NCBI RefSeq assembly: GCF_024497955.1
Contig: NZ_JANHKP010000010.1
Location: 62,001-126,000, forward strand
DNA: 64,000 bases
DNA from: Streptomyces sp. C10-9-1
GTDB lineage: Bacteria > Actinomycetota > Actinomycetes > Streptomycetales > Streptomycetaceae
Reading direction: 5' to 3'
Numbering within the stretch: position 1 is the stretch's first letter; the number at the start of each line of letters is the position of its first letter. Below the pieces are notes generated by a model. It did no database searches. It was not told the origin of the DNA and saw only the letters and a list, made by a program, of their open reading frames with translations. The position numbers and the translations under genes are program-made. Below are positions 24,346-32,856 of the stretch, in pieces.

Positions 24346-25167
24346 ATGACCACGATGACCGACCGGGCCGCCGAGCCCGCCGCGGAGTTCCTCGCCGACA
24401 CCGCCACCGGGCTGCCGATCCCCTCCGAACCGGTCTTCGCCACCCCGGAGGAGACCCGGCGGCACCGCAAGCAGCGGCTGGCCGCGGCACTGCGGCTGTT
24501 CGGCAAGTACGGCTTCGGCGAGGGGATCTCCGGGCACATCTCGGTACGCGACCCGGAGCACCCCGACCGGTTCTGGGTCAACCCCTTCGGCATCTCCTTC
24601 AGGCACGTGCGGGTCGCCGACCTGATCTGCGTCGACGCCCGGGGACGCGTGGTCCACGGCAGGCACCGCGTCAACCCCAGCGCCTTCGTCATCCACTCCC
24701 AGATCCACGAGCTCCACCCGGGCGCGACCGCCGCGGCGCACGGCCACACCGCCCACTCCCGGGCCCTCGGCGCCCTCGGGCGCCTGCTGGAGCCCATCGA
24801 CCAGGAGTCGGCCGCCTTCTACGGGCGGCAGACCCTCTACGAGGCCTACGAGGGGCCCTCCGTGTCCCTGGAGCAGGGGCGCGACATCGCCGAGAACCTC
24901 GGGGACAACAGGGCCGTCCTGCTGCGGCACCACGGTCTGATCACCGTCGGCGGCTCGCTGGACGAGGCCGTGCACTGGTTCTTCACCTACGACAGCTGCG
25001 CCCAGGTCCAGCTCCTCGCCCTCGCGGCGGGCACCCCGAAGACGTTCACCCACGAGCAGGCCGTGGCGGCGGGCGAGGGCTTCGGCGACGCGCAGCTCGG
25101 CTGGTTCAGCTTCCAGCTGCTCTGGGACGAGATCGTCCGCGAGGAGCCCGACCTGCTGGACGAATGA
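24346..25167 (+). CDS. Class II aldolase/adducin-fold protein, possible CloR/NovR-like oxygenase
   Basis: A 273-residue class II aldolase-fold protein. Metal ligands of the fold are visible as His132 and His134 (AAHGHTAHS) and His195/His196 (LLRHHGLITVGG); GEGISGHISVRDP near residue 60 is the phosphate/substrate loop. AAAGAGG precedes the ATG at a spacing of eight. CloR and NovR of aminocoumarin clusters belong to this fold, have similar length, and are non-haem iron oxygenases converting a prenylated 4-hydroxyphenylpyruvate to mandelate and benzoate. Here the gene directly precedes DAHP synthase, chorismate mutase and prephenate dehydrogenase genes, so a 4-hydroxyphenylpyruvate substrate is plausible. 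An ordinary aldolase or decarboxylase remains possible. Confidence 0.7.
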   Translation: MTTMTDRAAEPAAEFLADTATGLPIPSEPVFATPEETRRHRKQRLAAALRLFGKYGFGEGISGHISVRDPEHPDRFWVNPFGISFRHVRVADLICVDARGRVVHGRHRVNPSAFVIHSQIHELHPGATAAAHGHTAHSRALGALGRLLEPIDQESAAFYGRQTLYEAYEGPSVSLEQGRDIAENLGDNRAVLLRHHGLITVGGSLDEAVHWFFTYDSCAQVQLLALAAGTPKTFTHEQAVAAGEGFGDAQLGWFSFQLLWDEIVREEPDLLDE

Positions 25168-25177
25168 GCGGCACGCA

Positions 25178-25215
25178 GCCCCTCGCGGGGGCCGGCGCCG
25201 GCCCCCGCGAGGGGC
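25178..25215. terminator. Perfect 38-base palindrome between aldolase-fold and DAHP synthase genes
   Basis: A gap-free inverted repeat of 19-base arms (GCCCCTCGCGGGGGCCGGC and complement) lies 10 bases after the aldolase-fold stop and 45 bases before the DAHP synthase start. It is a terminator or attenuator that should lower read-through into the aromatic genes. Confidence 0.75.
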
Positions 25216-25260
25216 CCTCCTCGCAGTACACCCTGCCGGAACGACGAAGGAACCCCTCCC

Positions 25261-26643
25261 ATGGACGCAACGCAAGCCGCATCGCCGCAGACCTGGCGGA
25301 CCCTGCCCGCCGCGCAGCAGCCCTCCTGGCCCGACGAGCGGGCCCTCGGCACCGTGCTGGACGACCTCGCCACCGCGCCGCCCCTGGTCTTCGCCGGTGA
25401 GTGCGACCAGCTCCGCTCCCGGCTGGCCGCCGTCGCCCGCGGTGAGGCCTTCCTGCTCCAGGGCGGCGACTGCGCCGAGACCTTCGACGCCGTCTCCGCC
25501 GACCAGGTCCGCGACAAGCTCAAGACCCTGCTGCAGATGGCGGCCGTGCTCACCTACGCGACCTCCCTCCCGGTGGTCAAGGTCGGACGGATCGCCGGGC
25601 AGTACTCCAAGCCCCGCTCGCAGCCCACCGAGCGGCGCGACGGCGTGGAGCTCCCGGTCTACCGCGGAGACGCGGTCAACGGGCTCGACTTCACACCGCA
25701 GAGCCGCACCCCCGACCCCGAGCGGCTCCGGCGGATGTACCACGCCTCCGCCGCGACGCTGAACATCGTCCGCGCCTTCACCACCGGCGGCTACGCCGAC
25801 CTGCGCCAGGTGCACACCTGGAACCAGGACTTCGTCGCCCGTTCCCCGGTCGGGAAGCGCTACGAGCGCCTGGCCGACGAGATCGACCGGGCACTCGCCT
25901 TCCTCAGGGCCTGCGGGGCGCAGCCCGGCGAGTTCGGCTCGACCGAGTTCTACTCCAGCCACGAGGCGCTGATCCTCGACTACGAGGCGGCCCTGACCCG
26001 GCGCGACTCCCGCACCGGCGACTGGTACGACGTCTCCGGCCACATGGTGTGGATCGGCGAGCGCACCCGCCGACTGGACGGCGCGCACATCGAGTTCGCC
26101 TCCCGGGTGCGCAACCCCGTCGCCGTCAAGCTCGGGCCGTCGGCCACCGCGGACGAGGCCCTGGCGCTGATCGACCGCCTCGATCCCGACCGGGAGCCCG
26201 GCCGCCTGTCGTTCATCACCCGGATGGGTGCCGAGCGGGTCCGCGACGTCCTGCCGGGGCTGGTGGAGAAGGTCACGGCCTCCGGTGCGCGGATCGCCTG
26301 GATCTGCGACCCGATGCACGGCAACACCTTCACCGCGCCCAGCGGCCACAAGACGCGGCGCTTCGACGACGTGCTCGACGAGGTGCGCGGCTTCTTCGAG
26401 GTCCACCGCGAGCTGGGCACCCATCCGGGCGGCCTCCACGTCGAGTTGACCGGCGAGGACGTCACCGAGTGCGTGGGCGGCGGCGCCGAGGTGCGCCTGG
26501 ACGACCTCGCGCACCGCTACGAGTCCGCCTGCGACCCGCGTCTCAACCGCTACCAGTCGCTCGACCTGGCCTTCCAGGCGGCCGAGCTGTACCAGGAGCG
26601 CGTCGTGCCGAGGGGGCCCGTGCGGACGGCCGCCGAGGCATGA
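25261..26643 (+). CDS. Type II DAHP synthase (3-deoxy-7-phosphoheptulonate synthase)
   Basis: A 460-residue type II (plant-like) enzyme that joins phosphoenolpyruvate and erythrose 4-phosphate, the first step of the shikimate pathway. Family motifs are intact: LLQGGDCAETF with the metal-ligand cysteine near 75, KVGRIAGQYSKPRS, VYRGDAVNG, EFGSTEFYSSHEALILDYE and WICDPMHGNT. AAGGAA precedes the ATG. Type II enzymes are often the second, dedicated copy in Streptomyces antibiotic clusters. Here it starts the private aromatic branch with chorismate mutase and prephenate dehydrogenase. I cannot judge its feedback sensitivity from the sequence. Confidence 0.95.
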   Translation: MDATQAASPQTWRTLPAAQQPSWPDERALGTVLDDLATAPPLVFAGECDQLRSRLAAVARGEAFLLQGGDCAETFDAVSADQVRDKLKTLLQMAAVLTYATSLPVVKVGRIAGQYSKPRSQPTERRDGVELPVYRGDAVNGLDFTPQSRTPDPERLRRMYHASAATLNIVRAFTTGGYADLRQVHTWNQDFVARSPVGKRYERLADEIDRALAFLRACGAQPGEFGSTEFYSSHEALILDYEAALTRRDSRTGDWYDVSGHMVWIGERTRRLDGAHIEFASRVRNPVAVKLGPSATADEALALIDRLDPDREPGRLSFITRMGAERVRDVLPGLVEKVTASGARIAWICDPMHGNTFTAPSGHKTRRFDDVLDEVRGFFEVHRELGTHPGGLHVELTGEDVTECVGGGAEVRLDDLAHRYESACDPRLNRYQSLDLAFQAAELYQERVVPRGPVRTAAEA

Positions 26644-26680
26644 CGGCGACAGCCCGGCAGAAGCCGATCCGGAGGGTGGG

Positions 26681-27061
26681 ATGACCGTGCGCGCGATACG
26701 CGGCGCGATCCAGATCGAGAACGACGACAGGGGCCGGCTGGTGGACGGCACCAAGGGCCTGCTGAAGGCCATGCTCGACGCCAACGGGCTGGAGCAGCAG
26801 GACCTGATCAGCATGGTGTTCACCGCGACCCCCGATCTGCGCAGCGAGTTCCCGGCGGTGGCGGCACGGGAGCTGGGACTCACCGACACCCCGCTGCTGT
26901 GCGCCGGGGAGCTCGACGTCCCCGGCGCCCTGCCGCGGGTGGTGCGCATCCTGCTGCACGCCGAGACCGATCGGGCCAAGTGCGATGTGCGGCACGTCTA
27001 CCTGGGCGGCGCCGCAGCACTGCGCACCGACCTGGCCGGGGCGCCGGAGGGGTCCCGGTGA
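26681..27061 (+). CDS. aroH: Chorismate mutase, AroH class
   Basis: A 126-residue monofunctional AroH-type enzyme converting chorismate to prephenate. Residues equivalent to the Bacillus subtilis active site are present: Arg7, Cys74 and Glu77 (LLCAGELDVPG), Arg89 (RVVRILLH) and Tyr107 (VYLGGAAAL). GGAGGGTGGG precedes the ATG. The 38 bases after DAHP synthase and the GTGA overlap with the next gene place it in one transcript. AroH followed by prephenate dehydrogenase is also an order known from the Streptomyces housekeeping locus, which suggests this is a duplicated pair taken into the cluster. Confidence 0.95.
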   Translation: MTVRAIRGAIQIENDDRGRLVDGTKGLLKAMLDANGLEQQDLISMVFTATPDLRSEFPAVAARELGLTDTPLLCAGELDVPGALPRVVRILLHAETDRAKCDVRHVYLGGAAALRTDLAGAPEGSR

Positions 27062-28239
27062 TCCGCACGGCAGCGGTCGTGGGCACGGGACTGATCGGCA
27101 CCTCGGTGGCGCTCGCCCTGGCCGCCAGGCAGGTGCACGTCCATCTGCTCGACGCGGACGAGTCGGCGGCGCGCACGGCCGCCGCGCTCGGCGCGGGCAC
27201 CGTCGGCCCGCCCACCGCGCCGGTGGACATCGCCGTGCTGGCGGTGCCGCCCGGCTGCGTCGGCGCGGTGCTCGCCGCCCAGCAGGCGAAGGGGCTGGCG
27301 CGCAGCTACACCGACGTGGCCAGCGTGAAGGGCGGTCCGGAGCGGGACGCCCTGCGGCTGGCCGACCCCACCTGCTACATCGGCGGCCACCCGATGGCCG
27401 GGCGTGAGCTGTCCGGGCCGCTCGCCGCCTCGGCCTCCCTGTTCGAGGGCCGCTCCTGGGTGCTCACCCCCACACAGGGCACCGGGACGGACACCCTGAA
27501 CCGGGCCCTGGAGGTGGTGGCGCTGTGCGCGGCGGTGCCCGTGGTCATGGAGAGCGGTGCCCACGACCGCGCGGTGGCGCTCGTCTCCCACACCCCGCAC
27601 CTCCTCGCCTCGCTGATGGCGGCGCGGCTGGAGGACATGCCGGACGACGCCTCGCGCCTCGCCGGGCAGGGGCTGCGGGACGTCACCCGGATCGCCGGGG
27701 GCGACCCCGGGCTGTGGGGCGACATCCTGGACGCCAACGCCGGGGCCGTCGCGGAGGTGCTGGAGGCGCTCGCCGCGGACCTCGGCGCGGCGGTGGCGGC
27801 CCTGCGGGGGCTGGCGGGCGACGATGCCGACGCCCGCGCGGAGGGCACGGTGCGCGTGGCCGACCTGCTGGGCCGCGGCAGGAGGGGCCGGGGGCGCGTG
27901 CCCGGCAAGCACGGCGGGAACCCGACCCACTGCGCCGCCGTGCACGTGCTCATCGGGGACCAGCCGGGCGAACTGGCCCGCCTGCTGGCGACCGTGGCCG
28001 ACCTGGAGGTCAACGTCGAGGAGGTGTCCATCGACCACTCCCCCGCGGAGCGCAGCGGACTGGTCGAACTGGCCGTGGAGGCGTCCGCCGCCGTCCGCAT
28101 GGCGCGACGGCTCACGGAGTTCGGCTGGGCGGTGCAGCGGCCCGGTTCCCGTGCCGGCTCCACCGCACCCGGGGGCGTGCTCCCACCGGCGGGCGGGCCC
28201 GACCGCGGGCGGGTTCCGCTGGCGGCAGGAACGGCCTGA
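27058..28239 (+). CDS. Prephenate dehydrogenase
   Basis: A 393-residue enzyme producing 4-hydroxyphenylpyruvate from prephenate with NAD(P). The Rossmann motif VVGTGLIGTSVALALA is at 7-22, IGGHPMAGRELSG at about 107-119 and the substrate-site histidine is in VSHTPHLLAS. An ACT domain (VLIGDQPGELARLLATVADL) covers about 298-365 and may bind tyrosine, so some feedback control may persist. The last 30 residues are a low-complexity tail. The GTG at 27058 overlaps the chorismate mutase stop. It ends the dedicated branch; no tyrosine aminotransferase or hydroxymandelate synthase gene follows. Confidence 0.93.
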   Translation: MIRTAAVVGTGLIGTSVALALAARQVHVHLLDADESAARTAAALGAGTVGPPTAPVDIAVLAVPPGCVGAVLAAQQAKGLARSYTDVASVKGGPERDALRLADPTCYIGGHPMAGRELSGPLAASASLFEGRSWVLTPTQGTGTDTLNRALEVVALCAAVPVVMESGAHDRAVALVSHTPHLLASLMAARLEDMPDDASRLAGQGLRDVTRIAGGDPGLWGDILDANAGAVAEVLEALAADLGAAVAALRGLAGDDADARAEGTVRVADLLGRGRRGRGRVPGKHGGNPTHCAAVHVLIGDQPGELARLLATVADLEVNVEEVSIDHSPAERSGLVELAVEASAAVRMARRLTEFGWAVQRPGSRAGSTAPGGVLPPAGGPDRGRVPLAAGTA

Positions 28240-28633
28240 CCGCACGGACGTCCGCGACGGCGGCCGGGGCCGGCGACGGCTCCGGCGACCGGCCTTCCGC
28301 GGCGGGTCCTGCCGTCTCCGCGCGGGTACCGCACCGGCTCCGTGCGCGGGCGGCGGTCCGCGGCTGCGGACGGCCGCGCGTGCACGGCGGTGGCGCGCCA
28401 CCCCCGCACCGCCTGCCGGACGGAGGGGCGGAGCGCGGTGAGGTGTGGCCTCCGCGCCGCCGAGGCCCGCGGCGCGGGCTGCGGGGCCGCTCGCACGGCG
28501 GCGTTCTCCCGCAGGCCCCGCCCGGGGCGGAGGCCCCGGAGCGGTGCGGCCGGGCCCTCCGCCGCGCCCCGGGTGCGGCGTCCGCCCCGGCGGCACGCCG
28601 GTGCGCCCCCACGGCCGGGATACGCTGCTCGCC
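28240..28633. other. Gene-free region at the right end of the cluster
   Basis: About 390 bases of very GC-rich DNA with no supported gene. A 14-base palindrome GGTGGCGCGCCACC lies at 28389-28402. It marks the boundary between the biosynthetic cluster and the conserved genes to the right. Confidence 0.5.
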
Positions 28634-28990
28634 ATGAGCCGACCGGTGGGGAACGACGGGACGGGTCCGGTCCGCGGGGCGGGCTCGTTCGTGCTCGCGA
28701 TCGTGGAGTCCGCCGTCACCTCGGTCCTGTCGGTGTGCTGGCTCCTGCTGGCCCTGGCGGTGTACCTGGAGTCGTACGGCCTCGCCCCCGGCGCGCCGGG
28801 GCGACCGCACGGGCACGCCGCGCTCGCCTGGTCCGCGGGCGGCCTGCTGGCCTCTCTCGGGGTCACCTGGCTGCTCCGAGCCTCCCGGAGGGCCGCCGTC
28901 CGGCGGGGCGCCGACGGGGCGGTCACGGCGCGGCTGGTCACCGTGCTCGCCGTCACCGCGCTTCTCGCCGTCGACCTGCTCGACGGCTGA
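28634..28990 (+). CDS. Small membrane protein, unknown function
   Basis: A 118-residue protein with three hydrophobic stretches: about 18-42, 58-77 and 96-115. The middle one is followed by an arginine-rich cytoplasmic-type loop (RASRRAAVRRG). No ribosome site precedes the ATG. Instead TACGCT lies seven bases upstream, the arrangement of a leaderless Streptomyces transcript. It is a conserved-looking hypothetical protein without an assignable role. Confidence 0.7.
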   Translation: MSRPVGNDGTGPVRGAGSFVLAIVESAVTSVLSVCWLLLALAVYLESYGLAPGAPGRPHGHAALAWSAGGLLASLGVTWLLRASRRAAVRRGADGAVTARLVTVLAVTALLAVDLLDG

Positions 28991-29255
28991 CCTCCCACCG
29001 GTTCACGGTGCGCGCCGCGTGCGCCGGGTGCTCGCGAGCCCGCCGGGGACGCACGGGAGGGGGCGCCGTGGCGCCGTCCTCGCCGTGTCGCCGCCGTCCC
29101 GGAGTCGTCCCGGAGCCACCGGGACCGTCCTCATGGGGGGCGCGCGCACTCCGGCGACCGTAACTGTGGTGTCCCGCCATATACGCCTCTGATCTGCGCC
29201 TTCCTACGGTGTGCGACACGCATTCGTCCCCGTCAGACGCCAGGAAGTGGTGCCG

Positions 29256-30698
29256 ATGTCCTCCCCCGCGACCTCCCCTCCGACGCCCGGCAACCTGAGG
29301 CGTATCGTCGCCGCCTCGCTCATCGGCACCACCATCGAGTGGTACGACTTCTTCCTCTACGGCTCCGCCGCCGCGCTCGTGTTCAACAAGCTGTTCTTCC
29401 CCGGCTCCGACCCGCTCGTCGGAACCCTGCTGTCCTTCCTCACCTACGCGGTCGGATTCGCCGCCCGCCCCCTGGGGGCCCTGGTGTTCGGGCACTTCGG
29501 GGACCGGCTGGGCCGGAAGAAGCTCCTGGTCCTGAGCCTGCTGATGATGGGCGGCGCGACCTTCGCCATCGGCCTGCTGCCCACCCACGCGGCCATCGGC
29601 AGCGCCGCCCCCGTGCTGCTGACCCTGCTCCGGCTGGTCCAGGGCTTCGCGCTGGGCGGGGAGTGGGGCGGCGCGGTACTGCTGGTGTCGGAGCACGGGG
29701 ACGCGCGGCGGCGCGGGTACTGGGCCTCCTGGCCCCAGACCGGCGCGCCCGCGGGGCAGTTGCTCGCCACCGGCGTCCTCGCCGCGCTCACCGCGCTGCT
29801 GTCGGAGTCGGCCTTCACCTCCTGGGGCTGGCGGGTGCCCTTCCTCCTGTCCGGGGTGCTGGTCGTCGTCGGCCTGTGGATCCGGCTCTCGGTCGACGAG
29901 TCCCCGGTGTTCCGGGCCGCGCTGGCCCGGGCCGAGCGGCGCAGGGCGGCGGAGGGCACGCAGGAGCGGCTGCCGATCGTGGCCGTCCTGCGCGACCACT
30001 GGCGCGATGTCCTGGTCGCGATGGGGGCGCGGATGGCGGAGAACATCAGCTACTACGTGATCACCGCCTTCATCCTCGTCTACGCGACCACGGCCGTGGA
30101 GGCGAGCAGGCAGACCGCGCTCAACGCCGTGCTCGTGGCCTCGGCCGTGCACTTCGCGGCCATCCCGCTGTGGGGCGCGCTGTCCGACCGGATCGGCCGC
30201 AGGCCCGTCTACCTGATCGGCGCGGTCGGCGTCGGTGCCTGGATGTTCCCCTTCTTCCTGCTGGTCGACCGGGGGTCCTTCGGGCCCCTGCTGCTGGCCG
30301 TCACCGTCGGACTGGTGCTGCACGGCGCGATGTACGCGCCTCAGGCTGCCTTCTTCTCCGAGCTGTTCTCGACCCGGGTGCGCTACTCGGGGGCCTCCAT
30401 CGGGGCGCAGTTCTCCTCGGTGGCCGCGGGTGCGCCCGCTCCGCTGATCGCCACGGCGCTGCTCGCCGAGTACGGGTCCTCCACCCCGGTGTCGCTGTAC
30501 GTCCTCGCCGCGGTGCTGCTCACCGTCCTTGCCGTGGTGTGCGCGGCGGAGACCCGCCACCGGGACCTCGGCGACGCCGGTGCGGACGGGGAGCCGGCCT
30601 CCGGGGACCGGGGCGCGGTGCCGGGGCGGACACCGGAGGACGGGCGGTCCGGGGGCTCCGCCGAACCGGCCGGGGACGTCGCGGCCCGGCCCGTCTGA
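29256..30698 (+). CDS. MHS-family MFS transporter (organic acid/H+ symporter)
   Basis: A 480-residue transporter with about 12 helices and the metabolite:H+ symporter signature GTTIEWYDFFLYG near the N-terminus, then FGHFGDRLGRKKLL and the long GFALGGEWGGAVLL helix. Such proteins import carboxylates, osmolytes or citrate-like acids. AGGAAG lies eight bases before the ATG at 29256. A convergent PucR-type regulator and a 3-hydroxybutyrate dehydrogenase gene follow, so a short hydroxy- or keto-acid is the likely substrate. The C-terminal 40 residues are a charged, low-complexity tail. Confidence 0.88.
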   Translation: MSSPATSPPTPGNLRRIVAASLIGTTIEWYDFFLYGSAAALVFNKLFFPGSDPLVGTLLSFLTYAVGFAARPLGALVFGHFGDRLGRKKLLVLSLLMMGGATFAIGLLPTHAAIGSAAPVLLTLLRLVQGFALGGEWGGAVLLVSEHGDARRRGYWASWPQTGAPAGQLLATGVLAALTALLSESAFTSWGWRVPFLLSGVLVVVGLWIRLSVDESPVFRAALARAERRRAAEGTQERLPIVAVLRDHWRDVLVAMGARMAENISYYVITAFILVYATTAVEASRQTALNAVLVASAVHFAAIPLWGALSDRIGRRPVYLIGAVGVGAWMFPFFLLVDRGSFGPLLLAVTVGLVLHGAMYAPQAAFFSELFSTRVRYSGASIGAQFSSVAAGAPAPLIATALLAEYGSSTPVSLYVLAAVLLTVLAVVCAAETRHRDLGDAGADGEPASGDRGAVPGRTPEDGRSGGSAEPAGDVAARPV

Positions 30699-30724
30699 AC
30701 TCCACGCCCGCCCGGTCCGGGTTC

Positions 30725-30760
30725 CCGCCCCGCCCCGGCGCGCCCGCCGCGTCGGGGCGG
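30725..30760. terminator. Hairpin between convergent MHS and PucR genes
   Basis: CCGCCCCG at 30725-30732 pairs with CGGGGCGG at 30753-30760 in the 67-base gap between the two stop codons. It probably ends transcription from both sides. Confidence 0.5.
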
Positions 30761-30765
30761 CGGCG

Positions 30766-32667
30766 TCACGGCCTCCGGGGGGCGTCGGGGGCCGACATCG
30801 CGTGGAGCCGGAGGGCCAGGTGGATCTCCAGGGCGCGGGAGGGGGTCTGCCAGTCGTCCCCCAGCAGCCTGCCCACCCGCTCCAGCCGCTGGGCCACCGT
30901 GTTGACGTGCACATGGAGTCGCTCCCGGGTGCGGGCCGGGCTCATCCCGCTCGCGAAGTACGCCGCCAGGGTGCCCACGAGGTCGGTGCCGCGGCGCTCG
31001 TCGTAGGCGAGGACCTCCCCGAGGGTCCGCTGCACGAAGCCGCCGACGTCCCCCGGGTCGGCGAGGAGCAGTCCGAGGAATCCCAGGTCCTGTGCCGCGG
31101 CCCCCTGCCCCCCGCGTCCGAGCAGGGCGAGGGCGTCCAGGCAGCGCCGGGCCTGCTCGTACGCCCCGGCCACGGGGGCCGGGTCGTCGGCGGGGGACGC
31201 GACGGGCGAGGACGCACCCACCGTGACGGGTTCGCGCAGCGCGTCGGAGAGCTGGCGGGCCGCCCGGCGGGCCAGATGCCCGGGGGTGTCGCCCGGCCGC
31301 AGGGGAAGGAGCAGCACGGCGCCGCCGTCACGGGCGGCGGCCAGGCCCGCGCCGGTGGCGGCGAGATGGGAGGCGGCCGACCACAGGCGGCGGCGGTCGG
31401 CCCCCTCCCGGGCGGACGGCTCCCCCGGGCCCGTGGGGTCGGCGGGCGAGGCGTCGCTCCGTGCCGCGAGGACCACCTGGGGGCCGTCGAGGTCGGCGTC
31501 GAGGCGCAGGGCGCGCTCGCGCAGCGGGCCCGGGTCGCGGCCGGGGGCGTCGAGCAGGTCGTCCAGCAGCTCGCCCCGGACCCGCCGCTCCGCGTCGTGC
31601 GCCGAGCGGCGCGCGAGCAGCAGGAGGGAGGTGACCATGGCGGCGCGTTCCAGCGTGCGCCGGTCCACGGGGTCGAGGCGGGGGCTCCCGTGCAGCACGA
31701 GGGCGCCGAGAGCCTCACCGCCCGCGGACACCTCGGCGACCCAGTCGTCCCCGCGGCGCACGGCGCGCCCGTCCGCCCGGGGCCCGTCGGGCGGGTCGGA
31801 GGTGAACGCCACGGTGCCGTCCAGGACTTCGGAGAGCGCGGCGGTCACCTCCTCGACGCCGCCCCCGCGCAGGACCAGTTCGGTGAGCCGGTCGTGGACC
31901 TCGGAGGCGCGCTCGATGACGCCGCTGTGCGCCTGGATGATGCCGTTGGCCCGCTCCAGTCCGGTCAGGGCCGAGCGGGTCTCGGCGAGCAGGTTCGCGG
32001 TGTCGATGGCGACGGCGGCGTGGGCGGCGAACGAGGCCAGCAGGGCGATCTGCTCGCGCTCGAAGACCCGGGCCCGGCGGTCCGCGGCGAACAGCACGCC
32101 GATCACCCGGCTGCCCAGGGTGAGCGGCACGCCGAGGATGGCGGCCAGGCCCTCGTCGCGGACGGCCTCGTCGATCGGCCCGGTGTGCGCGAAGCGTGCG
32201 TCGTCGAAGTAGCTCTCGGTGACGTACGGGCGGGCGGTCTGGGCGACCAGGCCGCCGAGCCCCTCGCCCATGCCGAGGCGCACCTGCTGGAAGCGGGCGG
32301 AGACCGAGCCCTCGGTGACCTTCATGTAGGTGTCCCCGGCGACCGGGTCGTTCAGGCTGAGGTAGGCGACCTCGGTGCCGAGCAGGGAGCGTGCCCGCTG
32401 CACGATGGCCCGCAGGACCGCGTCGAGGTCGCGGAGGCCGGCCAGGTCGTGGGCGGTCTCGAAGAGGGCGGACAGCTCCGCCTCCCGTCTGCGGCGCCCT
32501 TCGAGCTCGGCCCGGACGCGCAGGGCGAGTTGCTTGGCGTGCTCCAGTGCGGCGAGCGTGCCGGGGTCTGCTCCGCGCTCGCGCGCCCGCAGCACCGGTC
32601 CGTCGTAGGACTCGGCGTCGGCGCCGCGGGCCAGGAGCTCCAGGTAGACGGCGTGGTCGTGGGACAT
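30766..32667 (-). CDS. GAF-domain PucR/CdaR-type transcriptional regulator
   Basis: A 633-residue regulator. After a helical N-terminus (50-90), a GAF domain spans about 70-230 (LGVPLTLGSRVIGVLFAADR), followed by a CdaR GGDEF-like region and a C-terminal PucR helix-turn-helix (HVHVNTVAQRLERVGRLLG near 595-613). Proteins of this type sense small metabolites and regulate catabolic genes. The start at 32667 has no good ribosome site. It lies between the MHS transporter and the 3-hydroxybutyrate dehydrogenase genes and probably controls both. Confidence 0.88.
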   Translation of the reverse strand: MSHDHAVYLELLARGADAESYDGPVLRARERGADPGTLAALEHAKQLALRVRAELEGRRRREAELSALFETAHDLAGLRDLDAVLRAIVQRARSLLGTEVAYLSLNDPVAGDTYMKVTEGSVSARFQQVRLGMGEGLGGLVAQTARPYVTESYFDDARFAHTGPIDEAVRDEGLAAILGVPLTLGSRVIGVLFAADRRARVFEREQIALLASFAAHAAVAIDTANLLAETRSALTGLERANGIIQAHSGVIERASEVHDRLTELVLRGGGVEEVTAALSEVLDGTVAFTSDPPDGPRADGRAVRRGDDWVAEVSAGGEALGALVLHGSPRLDPVDRRTLERAAMVTSLLLLARRSAHDAERRVRGELLDDLLDAPGRDPGPLRERALRLDADLDGPQVVLAARSDASPADPTGPGEPSAREGADRRRLWSAASHLAATGAGLAAARDGGAVLLLPLRPGDTPGHLARRAARQLSDALREPVTVGASSPVASPADDPAPVAGAYEQARRCLDALALLGRGGQGAAAQDLGFLGLLLADPGDVGGFVQRTLGEVLAYDERRGTDLVGTLAAYFASGMSPARTRERLHVHVNTVAQRLERVGRLLGDDWQTPSRALEIHLALRLHAMSAPDAPRRP

Positions 32668-32826
32668 GGCGTCAGGAATACCCGTGCCCGGGCGCCGGGC
32701 GCCAGCCCTGTGGACGGCGCCCGGGGGCGGCGGGGCGCGGACCGCCCCCGCCCGGTGGGACGGCCGCGCGGCGCGGTGGTGCGGCGGCCGGATGTGCTCC
32801 CGGTCCCCGGCCCGGGGCGCGGCGGC

Positions 32827-32850
32827 GGCAGCGGCAGCGGCAGCGGCAGC
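32827..32850. repeat. GGCAGC x4 microsatellite
   Basis: Four exact six-base units end seven bases before the stop codon of the dehydrogenase gene on the minus strand. It is part of a GC-rich 190-base intergenic gap with no gene. Confidence 0.7.
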
Positions 32851-32856
32851 GGCGGT

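Noticed and set aside
24115..26979. 954-codon open frame on the minus strand
   Set aside because: It lies antisense to the aldolase-fold, DAHP synthase and chorismate mutase genes; such long shadows arise from GC-rich third positions. Its translation shows no family motifs.
8588..28239. PKS or NRPS core genes in the cluster
   Set aside because: No ketosynthase, condensation, acyltransferase or carrier-protein motif was found in any frame; the lone adenylating enzyme is a stand-alone ligase.
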